DNA from: Curtobacterium flaccumfaciens UCD-AKU
GTDB taxonomy: Bacteria > Actinomycetota > Actinomycetes > Actinomycetales > Microbacteriaceae
Direction of reading: 5' to 3'
Length of the DNA stretch: 60,124 nucleotides
NCBI RefSeq assembly: GCF_000349565.1
Contig: NZ_KB714628.1
Location: 120,895-181,018, forward strand
The translations under genes and the position numbers were made by a program. Positions 24,876 to 33,613 of this stretch are shown in pieces. The notes beneath the pieces are model-generated. The model made no database searches. It was given only the letters and a program-made list of their open reading frames with translations, and was not told the origin of the DNA. Position 1 is the first letter of the stretch, and every line of letters begins with the position of its first letter.

Positions 24876-25589
24876 ATGAACCGCATCGGCATCATCGGCA
24901 GCGGAGCCATCGGCACCGCGATCGCACGCCTGGCCGTCGCCGCCGACCTCGACGTCCTCATCGCGAACTCGCGCGGCCCCGAGTCGCTGCAGGACCTCGT
25001 CGCCGAGCTCGGCCCGCGCGCCCAGGCCGGCACCGTGCGACAGGCCGTCGAGTTCGGCGACGTGCCCGTCCTCGCCATCCCGCTCACCGCCTACCCGGCA
25101 CTCGCACCCGACCTCGATGCCTTCGCCGGGCGGACCGTGCTGTCGACGGGCAACTACTACCCCGGTCGCGACGGGCGGATCGAGCAGCTCGACAGCCTCG
25201 CGACGACCACGGCGGAGTGCGAGCAGACGCTCCTGCCCGGCACCCGGATCGTCAAGGCGTTCAACAACATCGTCGCGCACCACATCCCGAACCTCGCCGA
25301 CTCCGCGCCCCGCACCGCACTGCCGATCGCGGGCGACGACGAGCAGGCCAAGGCCGTGGTCGCCGAGCTCGTGCAGCTGCTCGGATTCGACACCGTGGAC
25401 GCCGGGACCCTGGCCGAGTCGTGGCGCTTCGAGCCGGAGTCCGGGGCGTACACGGGGATCTACGCGGGGAGTGCCGAGGGGTTCGCGGCGGACTACCTGG
25501 CGGATCAGGGAGCACCGTTGCCGGCGGAGCGGCTGCGGGACGTCCTGGCGGTGTCGCACCGGGCGGATGTGGCGAACCGGCAGTTCTGA
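24876..25589 (+). CDS. NAD(P)-binding oxidoreductase of the F420-reductase-like family
   Basis: 237 residues. The N-terminal Rossmann motif is MNRIGIIGSGAIGTAIARLAV (GxGxxG), followed by VLIANSRGPESL and GDVPVLAIPLTAY. The central IVKAFNNIVAHHI and PIAGDDEQAKAVV segments are typical of the small NADP oxidoreductase coenzyme-F420 family. GAAAGGG precedes ATG 24876. It shares the operator-controlled transcript with the upstream TetR gene, the common layout of a repressor plus an inducible redox enzyme. Substrate unknown. Confidence 0.88.
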   Translation: MNRIGIIGSGAIGTAIARLAVAADLDVLIANSRGPESLQDLVAELGPRAQAGTVRQAVEFGDVPVLAIPLTAYPALAPDLDAFAGRTVLSTGNYYPGRDGRIEQLDSLATTTAECEQTLLPGTRIVKAFNNIVAHHIPNLADSAPRTALPIAGDDEQAKAVVAELVQLLGFDTVDAGTLAESWRFEPESGAYTGIYAGSAEGFAADYLADQGAPLPAERLRDVLAVSHRADVANRQF

Positions 25590-25670
25590 GTCGTCGCCCC
25601 TGCGCATGACCGCGTGCAGCGGCCTCGCGCACAGGGGGTGCACGCGAGGCCGTCCGCCTGCCTGATCCGA

Positions 25671-27119
25671 TCAGGCGGTCTTGACACGCCCCCGGAGGAA
25701 GAGCGCGACGGCGACGGCGGCGGCGATGCAGATCCCGCCGTTCACCCAGATCGCGGTCGTGACGCCGGTCAGCACGGCCTCGGCCTGCGGCGCGGTGCTC
25801 GCGAGGGCCACTGCCGTGAAGACGGCACTCATGATCGGGGTGCCCATCGTGATGCCGACTTGCTGACTCATGGTCGTGAGCCCCGTCGCCATGCCCTGCT
25901 CGCTCTCCGGGAGCCCGGACGTCGCGGTGACCATGAACCCGACGATGACGACGAGGTTCGCGACTCCTCCGACGAACGTGGCCGCGAGGACCAGCCAGAT
26001 CGACGATGCGTCGTCGGAGATCAGCACGAGCGTGAGCGTCGCGATCCCCTGGACGACGAAGCCCCCGACGATGGCCGCCTTGTTCCCGAACCGGCCGATG
26101 ACCCGCGGACCGACGAGACCACCGAGGACCGTCCCGATGCCGAGCACGGCGAAGGACAGCCCCGCTGCCAGTGGCGTGTACCCGAGCACCTTCTGCAGGT
26201 ACAGCGTCAGCAGGAAGACCAACGAGGTCTCGGTGACGAACGCGAGCATCCCGGCGATGTTGCCCCAGGACACGCTGGAGCGCCGGAGGACACCGAGCGG
26301 CACCAAGGGGAACGACGCACGCCGTTCGATGAACGCGAAGGCGATGAGCAGCACCACTGCGGCAGCGAACGACACGATGACGACCGGGTCGATCCAGGAC
26401 GTCTCAGCAGCGGTGGTCAGCCCGAACACCAGGGCGAGCAGGCCGAGCGTGACCGTGATGGCGCCCGGGACGTCGAGGCGCGTCCGCTGGGCGGCTCGAC
26501 TGTCCTGCAGCACCATCGGTGCCACGACGAGCACCGCGACCGCGACCGGGACGTTGATCAGGAACGCCCACCGCCAGGACAGCAGGTCGGTGAGCAGCCC
26601 GCCGAGGATCGCGCCGGTGGTGAACCCGGCGGCCATCAGCGAGCCGTTCAACCCGAGCGCCTTGTCCCGGGCGGCGCCTTCGGGGAAGGCGCTGAGCAGG
26701 AGTGCGAGGGCAGCGGGAACGACGATCGCGGTGGCGAAGCCCTGTGCGACTCGGGCGACGAGCAGGAGTTCCGGAGTCGTCGCGAGCCCGCCCGCCAACG
26801 AGCCCGAGCCGAGGAGCACCATCCCGATCAGGAACATGCGGCGACGACCTGCGATGTCGGCCACTCGACCCATCAGGAGGGTGAATCCGGCGGCGCACAG
26901 TGCGAACGCCGTCGCGATCCACTGCAGGTTCTCGATCGCGAACCCGACGTCGGCCCCGATGGTCGGCAGTGCGACGTTGAGGATCGAGAAGTCGACGGCG
27001 AGTGTGAAGCTCGCGGTGAGGAGCACGGTCAGTGCGACCCGCTGCTTCGTCGTCATCGCCCTGCCGTCGCCCGTCGTCGACGTGGTCGACGTGACGTCCG
27101 TTGCGTGTTCAGTGGTCAC
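25671..27119 (-). CDS. MFS multidrug exporter, DHA2 (14-helix) family
   Basis: 482 residues from GTG 27119 with AGAGAGG upstream. The opening VDFSILNVALPTIGADVGF and the WIATAFALCAAGFTLLMGRVADIAGRRRMF loop are hallmarks of drug:H+ antiporter-2 pumps; GLTTMSQQVGITMGTPIMSAVF near the C-terminus fits. It diverges from an MmyB-type regulator, with a 21-base palindrome between them, and is therefore probably repressed or activated by it. The same palindrome occurs in front of the operon at 28205-35543, so the pump may export or protect against that operon's product. Confidence 0.92.
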   Translation of the reverse strand: MTTEHATDVTSTTSTTGDGRAMTTKQRVALTVLLTASFTLAVDFSILNVALPTIGADVGFAIENLQWIATAFALCAAGFTLLMGRVADIAGRRRMFLIGMVLLGSGSLAGGLATTPELLLVARVAQGFATAIVVPAALALLLSAFPEGAARDKALGLNGSLMAAGFTTGAILGGLLTDLLSWRWAFLINVPVAVAVLVVAPMVLQDSRAAQRTRLDVPGAITVTLGLLALVFGLTTAAETSWIDPVVIVSFAAAVVLLIAFAFIERRASFPLVPLGVLRRSSVSWGNIAGMLAFVTETSLVFLLTLYLQKVLGYTPLAAGLSFAVLGIGTVLGGLVGPRVIGRFGNKAAIVGGFVVQGIATLTLVLISDDASSIWLVLAATFVGGVANLVVIVGFMVTATSGLPESEQGMATGLTTMSQQVGITMGTPIMSAVFTAVALASTAPQAEAVLTGVTTAIWVNGGICIAAAVAVALFLRGRVKTA

Positions 27120-27216
27120 GGTGGCCTCTCTTCGTGCCCGGTGGATCAGGTTCGCCAGGGTTCTGACGTGTTCCAACCATCGCCACCACCCGATCCACCA
27201 GCCACACCCCGCCGTG

Positions 27217-27237
27217 CCTGTCACTGACAGTGACAGG
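27217..27237. promoter_or_regulatory. Palindromic operator between MFS pump and MmyB-type regulator
   Basis: Arms CCTGTCACTG (27217-27226) and CAGTGACAGG (27228-27237) surround a single central A; perfect symmetry. It lies 33 bases upstream of the regulator ATG and about 98 bases upstream of the pump start. A copy matching 18 of 21 bases occurs at 35703-35723. Confidence 0.8.
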
Positions 27238-27270
27238 ACAGATCGGTCTATCCGGCAGCAGAATGAGCAG

Positions 27271-28155
27271 ATGAACGGTCCGAACGAACTGGGGAACTTC
27301 CTTCGCGTCCGTCGCGCCGCCCTGCAGCCCGAAGACGTCGGGCTGCAGGGCTACGGTGTGCGCCGGGTTCCGGGACTCCGCCGCGAAGAGCTCGCCATGC
27401 TCGCCGGTGTCAGCCCGACCTACTACTCGAGGCTCGAGCAGGGTCTGAGCACGAACGCGTCAGAGGCGGTGATCGCTTCGATCGCCCGTGCACTCAACCT
27501 GAATGACGACGAGCGTGCACACCTCTTCAACCTCGCGCGTCCCGAGCACTCGACGCCGAAACGGCGATCTGCCGCGAAGCCGGACCACGCCCGGCCGGGC
27601 ACCGTCCGGCTGATCACCTCGCTGGCATCGACGCCGGCGGTCATCATCGGCAAACGCAGTGAAGTACTCGGCTGGAACGCCCTCGGGCACCGCCTGGTCG
27701 CCGGGCACCTCGACTTCGAGAGCCCCGAGCGGATGGGTGAGCGGCCGAACATGACGCGCATGCTCTTCCTCGATGCCCACACCCGCGAGCTGTACACGCG
27801 GTGGCAGGAAGAAGCTGTCCGGGCGGTGTCGTCCCTCCGGGTCCTCGGCGGGAAGAGCCCCGAAGACACGCAGCTGACCGCGCTCGTCGGCGAATTGACC
27901 GTGAAGAGCCCGGAGTTCGGCACGCTGTGGGCGAAGCACCCCGTGGAGAACTGCGTGTCCGGCCTGAAGTCGTTCCGCCATCCGGAGGTCGGCGACTTCG
28001 ACCTCAACTTCGAGGTGCTCACACCGCCGGACGACTCCGGCCACCGCGTCCTGATGTACACGCCGGACGCCGGATCAGCTGCAGCCGGTGCGCTCGAGCT
28101 GCTCGGACGCGGAGTGGAGGAACGGGTCACGAACGCTGCTCCGGCTGTGCGCTGA
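27271..28155 (+). CDS. MmyB-type HTH regulator
   Basis: 294 residues. An N-terminal XRE-like HTH (ELGNFLRVRRAALQPEDVG, RREELAMLAGVSPTYYSRLEQG) to about residue 85 is followed by the MmyB/MLTR ligand-binding domain (GWNALGHRLVAGHLDF, HTRELYTRWQEEAVRAVSSLR, VSGLKSFRHPEVGDFDLNFE). Proteins of this class in actinobacteria often sit divergent to the oxidoreductase or exporter they control. Here the neighbour is an MFS pump, and the intergenic palindrome recurs upstream of the cupin operon. A strong bidirectional terminator follows. Confidence 0.92.
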   Translation: MNGPNELGNFLRVRRAALQPEDVGLQGYGVRRVPGLRREELAMLAGVSPTYYSRLEQGLSTNASEAVIASIARALNLNDDERAHLFNLARPEHSTPKRRSAAKPDHARPGTVRLITSLASTPAVIIGKRSEVLGWNALGHRLVAGHLDFESPERMGERPNMTRMLFLDAHTRELYTRWQEEAVRAVSSLRVLGGKSPEDTQLTALVGELTVKSPEFGTLWAKHPVENCVSGLKSFRHPEVGDFDLNFEVLTPPDDSGHRVLMYTPDAGSAAAGALELLGRGVEERVTNAAPAVR

Positions 28156-28159
28156 GCGC

Positions 28160-28204
28160 GCAGCGAGAAGGCCCGACCCCGCTGGGGTCGGGCCTTCTCG
28201 CTGC
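28160..28204. terminator. Strong bidirectional terminator
   Basis: A perfect 21-base stem, 28160-28180 paired with 28184-28204, around GCT. It separates two convergent stops (28155 and 28205) and contains AAGGCCCGACCCC/GGGGTCGGGCCTT. Confidence 0.92.
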
Positions 28205-29380
28205 TCACACCGTCGGCGTCGCCACTGCCGGCTCGGGCGCCGGGAGTAACTTCCGACGAGGCCGTGCGAACCGATCCATCATGGGTTTCTCGACGAGCGC
28301 GTAGAGCGCCCAGCCGCCGAGGATCGTCAGACCGAAGAACGCCGCGATGAGCAACAGCGCCACCGGCGTCGAGAAGGTCGCGTTCTGCATCATCTGGCGG
28401 ACCCAGAAGATGACGACGCCCTGACACAGGTAGAACCCGAACGACGTGTCACCGAGCCACTGCATCGGCCGAGACCGCAGGAAGGTCGGCCTACCGGCCG
28501 CGTCACCGCTGGCCGCCGTCGCGATGAGCATCGCGATGGGGACGATCGTCGCCACGTTGAACGTCCACACGAAGGGCACCACGTTGGCGAGCGCGTAGCC
28601 AGCGGCGCACGCGAGCAGTGCCTGCCACATGCGCACGGCGGGCCAGCGGTGCTCCATGACGATACGGGCGAGGAGCGATCCGAGGATGAACTCGAACAGG
28701 CGTGCCGGCGGGAAGATGTAACCGAACCAGAACTGGAACGAGGACACGGGGGTGAGCGCGGATCTCGGGCTGTCCGGCACGACCGTGAGGTTGATGATCT
28801 GCACCAGGATCATCCCGACGACCATCATCGCCGCCCAGAACCACAACCGGTTCCCCGGGATCTTCCGCAGCCCGATGATGATGAGCGGGAAGAGCATGTA
28901 GAACAACAACTCGCTGCAGAGTGTCCAGGATGGTGGGTTCACGGCGACGTTCACGGCGCCGTCAGGAGAGTACGAGTTGAGCAGGAAGAAGTTCAGGACG
29001 ACTGCGTGGGCGGGCGTGATCGAAGCGGCGAACAACACCATGGCGAGCACCCACATCACCAGGTGGTTCGGGAAGATCTTCACGAGCCGGCGCCGCCAGA
29101 AGGACGTCATCCGTTCGCCGGGCTTCGCGGCCCACGCGAGCAGGAACCCGCTGAGGACGAAGAAGAACGAGACGCCGATGTAGCCCGTGGTGACGAAGAT
29201 CCTCTCGGCGGTGTCCGCGACCCGCTCGTCCGCGAAGAGGTTGATCGGATCGTTCGGCGGTATCGGAGACGCGGACAGCGTGATGTGGAACCCGAAGACC
29301 AGCAGCGCGGCGAAGAACCGCAGACCGGTGAGCGACGGCAGCTTCGGTGGCCGCTTCGTGGTGGGGGCTTCGATGGTCAT
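28205..29380 (-). CDS. Membrane acyltransferase (acyltransferase 3 / OafA-like)
   Basis: 391 residues with about ten hydrophobic helices. The N-terminal LPSLTGLRFFAALLVFGFHI carries the catalytic-type His, followed by GYIGVSFFFVLSGFLLAW and FWRRRLVKIFPNHL, all typical of O-acyltransferase family 3. Such enzymes acylate sugars, glycans or secondary metabolites at the membrane. Its ATG overlaps the stop of the oxidase gene (ATGA), so it is the last gene of the six-gene operon. It probably modifies the operon's sugar-derived product or a surface glycan. Confidence 0.9.
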   Translation of the reverse strand: MTIEAPTTKRPPKLPSLTGLRFFAALLVFGFHITLSASPIPPNDPINLFADERVADTAERIFVTTGYIGVSFFFVLSGFLLAWAAKPGERMTSFWRRRLVKIFPNHLVMWVLAMVLFAASITPAHAVVLNFFLLNSYSPDGAVNVAVNPPSWTLCSELLFYMLFPLIIIGLRKIPGNRLWFWAAMMVVGMILVQIINLTVVPDSPRSALTPVSSFQFWFGYIFPPARLFEFILGSLLARIVMEHRWPAVRMWQALLACAAGYALANVVPFVWTFNVATIVPIAMLIATAASGDAAGRPTFLRSRPMQWLGDTSFGFYLCQGVVIFWVRQMMQNATFSTPVALLLIAAFFGLTILGGWALYALVEKPMMDRFARPRRKLLPAPEPAVATPTV

Positions 29381-31107
29381 CGGTTCCCGTCCTTCCTCGG
29401 CGGGAGCTCGACACCGAGCTTGTGCGTGAAGTGATTGGCGGGGTCCCATCGTCGCTTCGCGCGCTGCAGCCGCGGGTAGTTGCCCTTGTAGTACAAGGTC
29501 GACCACGGCACACCCGACCGGTTGCGCTTCGGATCCGCCATGTCGTTGTCTGGGTAGTTGATGTAGCAACCGTCCATCTGATCGCCGGGAACCGGCGCAC
29601 CACCGGTCTCCGGGAAGAGCCCCTCGAAGGTCTCCCGTTCCCAGCCGAGGTAGAAGGCGTCGTCCTTCTCGTCCTGCCAGAAGGTCTGCAGGCAGATCTT
29701 GAAGATCGTGTCGCGTTGCGCGTTCGCGGTGGCGTCCTCGGCGACGGCGTTCACTTGGCCCCCGAAGGAGAACACGACCATCATCGTGTCCGGGTTGGTG
29801 AAGTCGGTCCGCGTCATCTGTTTCCACATGACGCCGAGCTGTCGGTCCGTGAACCCCTTCTTGAAGTAGGCGCTCTTGTGCGCGCCGCGACTGGTCGGGT
29901 TCGTGATGGTGGGATTGTTCGTGCCGACCGTCCGAGTTGCCTGCATCCATGAGATCTGCTTGGTCTCGTAGAAGTCCGGGAGCGCAGGCAGCTCACCGCT
30001 GGGAGCGGTCATCGGCTCCGAGCTGACATCGACGCCGGCGGTGATGGCAGCGATGAACCGATGCAGCACACCAGCGGCGTCCGGCGCATCCGCGTCGATC
30101 TGGGTGAACATCCCCAGGCTGCCGTGTGCCCGGTGGTTCAGGTTGAACAGGCTCGACAGGTTCGATTCCGGCGTGCCGGGGTCCTTGTACCGTTCGTGCC
30201 AGGTGTTCCAGTTGGTCATGAGCCGTCGGAAGGCGGTCTCGTCCACCTGGTCCCAAGGGAACGACAGCGCACTCACGAGCACGCGGGACGGTGCCTTCAC
30301 GAGCAGGTCCGACGGGTTCGTCCCCGTCGCGCCGGGGGATCGGAACCAGTACTTCGTGACGATACCGAAGTTCCCCCCACCACCGCCGGTGTGCGCCCAC
30401 CAGAGGTCGCCGAGCGCCCCCTTGGACTCACGAGTGGCCACGTGCGTCGAGACCGTGCCGTGCTCGTCGACGGTCACGACCTCGACCGCGTGGAGGTGAT
30501 CGACCACCAGGCCGTGTGCACGGGTGAGCAGGCCGTACCCACCACCGGCGATGTGGCCGCCAGCGCCGACGCTGTAACAGATGCCTCCCGGGATCGTGAC
30601 ACCCCATCCCTTGAAGAGCTTCTCGTACACGTTCAGCAGCCGTGCACCGGGCTCGACGGCGAACGCGCGCATCGCGGGGTCGTAGTACACGTCCGTCATC
30701 GTGGAGAGGTCGAGGATGACCTCGACCTCCGGGTTGCACACGAAGTCGGCGAAGCAGTGGCCGCCGCTGCGGACGGAGAGCTTCTTGCCGGCGCGGACTG
30801 CCGATCGGACCGCACTCTCCGCGTCCTTCGCCGAACCGATGAGCCGGATGTAGTCGGGCCGAGCGACGAATCGCACGTTGTTGCCCGTCATCATGTCCAG
30901 GTACCGGGAATCACTCGCCGTGATCGTGGCCCCTGCCACCGTGCGCGCATCGTGGTTCGTCTCGGACGCCATCGCTGCGAGCGGGTTGCCGTTCTCGAGC
31001 GCCATCATCGCCCCGGCCGCGGCTGTGCCGGCAGAGCCGAACAGGAACCCCCGTCGGCCGACCCTGTTCTTCGGGGGAGGTACTTCGGTGCTGGTCTTCG
31101 CCTGCAT
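29377..31107 (-). CDS. Tat-exported FAD oxidase with berberine-bridge domain
   Basis: 576 residues. The twin-arginine signal RVGRRGFLFGSAGTAAAG covers residues 15-32. The FAD-binding PCMH domain follows, with His117 in VRSGGHCF and Cys177 in GGICYSVGAGGH, the two positions that bind FAD covalently in bicovalent oxidases such as glucooligosaccharide oxidase and AknOx. The C-terminal BBE motif is YYKGNYPRLQRAKRRWDP at about 542-559. ATG 31107 has GGAAGG upstream and follows the propeller gene by 3 bases. A carbohydrate or glycosylated product oxidised outside the membrane is the most likely substrate. Confidence 0.93.
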   Translation of the reverse strand: MQAKTSTEVPPPKNRVGRRGFLFGSAGTAAAGAMMALENGNPLAAMASETNHDARTVAGATITASDSRYLDMMTGNNVRFVARPDYIRLIGSAKDAESAVRSAVRAGKKLSVRSGGHCFADFVCNPEVEVILDLSTMTDVYYDPAMRAFAVEPGARLLNVYEKLFKGWGVTIPGGICYSVGAGGHIAGGGYGLLTRAHGLVVDHLHAVEVVTVDEHGTVSTHVATRESKGALGDLWWAHTGGGGGNFGIVTKYWFRSPGATGTNPSDLLVKAPSRVLVSALSFPWDQVDETAFRRLMTNWNTWHERYKDPGTPESNLSSLFNLNHRAHGSLGMFTQIDADAPDAAGVLHRFIAAITAGVDVSSEPMTAPSGELPALPDFYETKQISWMQATRTVGTNNPTITNPTSRGAHKSAYFKKGFTDRQLGVMWKQMTRTDFTNPDTMMVVFSFGGQVNAVAEDATANAQRDTIFKICLQTFWQDEKDDAFYLGWERETFEGLFPETGGAPVPGDQMDGCYINYPDNDMADPKRNRSGVPWSTLYYKGNYPRLQRAKRRWDPANHFTHKLGVELPPRKDGNR

Positions 31108-31110
31108 GGT

Positions 31111-32373
31111 TCAGCCTTCCTGGGGCGTGCGGTTGCGGTGGAGGGTGATCTCGGCCTTCGGCGCGACGAAGTAGTGCGGCACCGAGTACGAGATGGTGGC
31201 GAAGTCGTCGATCCCGCGGCCTTCGAAGTCACCGGCGACGATGCGGGCGATGGATTCGCTGGACACCTTCCACTTCACGAACAGCCCCTTCTCCAAGTCG
31301 ACTGCCTTGTAGTAGTAGGCGCCCTGCCAGGGATCCGGCCCGCGGAGGCCGATCAGGAACTCGTCGTCGCCGTCACCGTCGAAGTCACGACACATCACCG
31401 TGTGGCCGGGGCCCTCACCGTTCTCGTTCGGGTCGCCGTAGATGTCGAGGAGGTGCCGCTGCCACGTCGACGCCGTGGCGTCGGCGGTGGTCCGCGTGTA
31501 CACCGCGACCGTGTTGCCGTGGAACGGTTCGATCGCGGCGACGTACGCCAGGGGGTCGTCCCCGATCCGGCCCCCGTCGACGTCGCCGGAGCCCTTGAAC
31601 GTCGTCTGCTCGAACTGGCTCGACTCACCGTCGCCGATGTGTTCCCAGGCGAACCGTCCGGTCACATCGTCGTAGTAGAGCCAAGTGACGCCTTCGTCGG
31701 ACGCCATCAGGATCGTGTCCAGAGCGGAACCGGGGATGAGACCGGGTTTGCTGGCGACGCCGTGGATCATCCGGAAATCGGTGCGGCTGATCACTTCGGC
31801 GTCCCATTCCGCAGTGGGGTCGTCGGGTTGGGTGAACAGCATCACCGGGAGGACCGCGTGCACGTCCTCGACCGCGACGATCGGGAACCCGATGATCTGG
31901 ACGCGGTCCGTCCGGGAGAAGTGCCCGACACGGAGGCGATGCATGCCGGTCGCCCGGCCGACGTAGTGTCGCTTCCAGTTCTCGGTGGCCGTGGCCGGGT
32001 CACCGGGGTTCTCCAGCCAGTCGATCTTGCCGCCGCCGCCGTCGGCGTGGTGGATGGTTCCGCCCGGACCGTACAGCTGGTAGCAGACGACCAGGTCGGG
32101 CAGCCCGTTGCCGGTGATGTCGCCCGTGTCGGCACCGACCGGTTCCTTGATCCGGTCGACGATGAGGTGCTTCTCCCACGTCGGGGACTTGTACCAGTAG
32201 ATCTCCCCGACGGTCAGGCCGTAGCCGATGAGGTCGAGGTTGCCGTCGCCGTCGACGTCGGCTGCTTCGAGCCAGTAGCCGTCCCGGAGGAAGTCGGTGA
32301 CGGTCTCCGAGTCGAACGACGGCGGGGTGAGCGCCAGGGCCGGCGACGCGGGGCGGAGTGCTTCGAGTGTCAT
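31111..32373 (-). CDS. FG-GAP beta-propeller resembling the N-terminal half of aldos-2-ulose dehydratase
   Basis: 420 residues, no signal peptide. Repeated FG-GAP/VCBS blades are visible (ADVDGDGNLDLIGYG at 38-52, RDFDGDGDDEFLIGL at 329-343). Beyond generic repeats, several stretches match what I recall of the fungal aldos-2-ulose dehydratase/isomerase propeller: TGMHRLRVGHFSRTDRVQ at 142-159, EPFHGNTVAVYT at 282-293, WKVSSESIARI and ISYSVPHYF at 394-402. In the fungal enzyme this propeller binds metal and is fused to cupin domains; here the cupin is a separate gene at 34860. The reaction there is dehydration of glucosone or 1,5-anhydrofructose to antibiotic dihydropyranones. Specific function is inferred, not shown. 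Confidence 0.8.
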   Translation of the reverse strand: MTLEALRPASPALALTPPSFDSETVTDFLRDGYWLEAADVDGDGNLDLIGYGLTVGEIYWYKSPTWEKHLIVDRIKEPVGADTGDITGNGLPDLVVCYQLYGPGGTIHHADGGGGKIDWLENPGDPATATENWKRHYVGRATGMHRLRVGHFSRTDRVQIIGFPIVAVEDVHAVLPVMLFTQPDDPTAEWDAEVISRTDFRMIHGVASKPGLIPGSALDTILMASDEGVTWLYYDDVTGRFAWEHIGDGESSQFEQTTFKGSGDVDGGRIGDDPLAYVAAIEPFHGNTVAVYTRTTADATASTWQRHLLDIYGDPNENGEGPGHTVMCRDFDGDGDDEFLIGLRGPDPWQGAYYYKAVDLEKGLFVKWKVSSESIARIVAGDFEGRGIDDFATISYSVPHYFVAPKAEITLHRNRTPQEG

Positions 32374-32389
32374 GAGTGTGCCTTCCGGT

Positions 32390-33613
32390 TCAGGAGGGGA
32401 TGGTGACGGGGCGTGGAGCCGCTGTGGGAGACGATGCGGAGCGGCGCCGATGCGCGCTCGCTGCCGCGATCATGAGGATGAGCGCCGTGGTGGCGAGCGC
32501 AGCGCCGACGATGATCGGCGACCGGTAGCCCAGACCAGCGGTGATCGTGAGACCGCCCAACCAGGCGCCGATGGCGTTCCCCGCGTTGAAGGCGGAGATG
32601 TTGACGCCCGATGCCAGGGTCGGGGCCGCAGAGGCGAACTCGAGGACGCGCATCTGCATCCCCGGTACGGACGCGAAGCCGACGGCACCGAGCAGGAAGA
32701 GTGCGAGGCCTGCTGCCCACGGTGTGCCCGCGACGATCGCGAAGCCGACGAGGACGACGATCAGTGCGCCGAGCAGCACGAGGAGCGTCCGGTCGAGCTG
32801 CACGTCCGCGGCGCGTCCACCGACGATGTTGCCGACGAACAGTCCGCCACCGAACAGCACGAGCATCCACGGAACCGCTGCGTCAGGGAAACCAGCGACG
32901 TCGGTGAGGATCGGTGCGACGTAGGTGAACGTGCCGAACATCGCACCGAAGCCGAAGACCGTCACGAGGATCGACAGCCACACTTGCCCGTTGCGGAACG
33001 CCGAGAGCTCTCGGCGGAACTGTCCTGCCGGTCGCTGTTCCGCGGCCCGCGTCGGGATGAACGCCAGCAGGCCGAGGAGCGCGATGATGCCGATCGCCGT
33101 GATGGTCCAGAACGTCGACCGCCAGCCGTACGACTGTCCCAGGAACGTGCCGAGCGGAACCCCGAGCACGTTGGCGATCGTGAGTCCGAGGAACATGATC
33201 GAGATCGCTCGCGCCCGTCGGTCCGCCGGGACGAGCGAGGCGGCGAGCACCGAACCGATCCCGAAGAACGCGCCGTGGCACAGGGCCGCGATGATCCGGC
33301 CCACGAGCATCACTCCGAACCCGCTCGCCACGGCGGAGACGAGGTTGCCGACGATGAAGAGCACCATCAGGGTGCACAGCACCGTCTTCGGTCGCATCGA
33401 CGCCGTGACCGCCGTGACGAAGACACCGCCGAATGCGACGCTGACGGCGTAGCCGGACACGAGGTACCCCGCCTGGGGGATGGAGACGGCGAAGTCCGTC
33501 GCGACCTCGGGGAGCAATCCGAGGATGACGAACTCGGTCAGGCCGATGCCGAACCCACCGATCGCGAGCGCGACGAGACCGGCGGGCACCCTCGCCGTCG
33601 AAGGCGTGGTCAT
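32390..33613 (-). CDS. MFS transporter, DHA1 (12-helix) family
   Basis: 407 residues. The N-terminus GGFGIGLTEFVILGLLPEVATDF, then GYLVSGYAVSVAFG and GRIIAALCHGAFFGIGSVLA, is typical of AraJ/YdhP-like sugar or drug efflux proteins. Its ATG overlaps the stop of the epimerase gene (ATGA) and it lies 17 bases before the propeller gene, so it belongs to the operon. It probably exports the product or an intermediate, a second exporter besides the DHA2 pump at 25671. Confidence 0.92.
   Translation of the reverse strand: MTTPSTARVPAGLVALAIGGFGIGLTEFVILGLLPEVATDFAVSIPQAGYLVSGYAVSVAFGGVFVTAVTASMRPKTVLCTLMVLFIVGNLVSAVASGFGVMLVGRIIAALCHGAFFGIGSVLAASLVPADRRARAISIMFLGLTIANVLGVPLGTFLGQSYGWRSTFWTITAIGIIALLGLLAFIPTRAAEQRPAGQFRRELSAFRNGQVWLSILVTVFGFGAMFGTFTYVAPILTDVAGFPDAAVPWMLVLFGGGLFVGNIVGGRAADVQLDRTLLVLLGALIVVLVGFAIVAGTPWAAGLALFLLGAVGFASVPGMQMRVLEFASAAPTLASGVNISAFNAGNAIGAWLGGLTITAGLGYRSPIIVGAALATTALILMIAAASAHRRRSASSPTAAPRPVTIPS

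Noticed and set aside
25614..27227. Plus-strand frames opposite the DHA2 pump, one joined in frame to the MmyB-type regulator
   Set aside because: Only the part from ATG 27271 has a recognisable protein; the rest is the complement of the pump gene.
28205..29950. Longer acyltransferase start at 29950
   Set aside because: It would overlap the oxidase gene by almost 600 bases; ATG 29380 gives a 4-base overlap and the normal family N-terminus.
30061..32406. A 781-codon open frame on the plus strand
   Set aside because: Antisense shadow of the oxidase and propeller genes; no motifs and no ribosome site.
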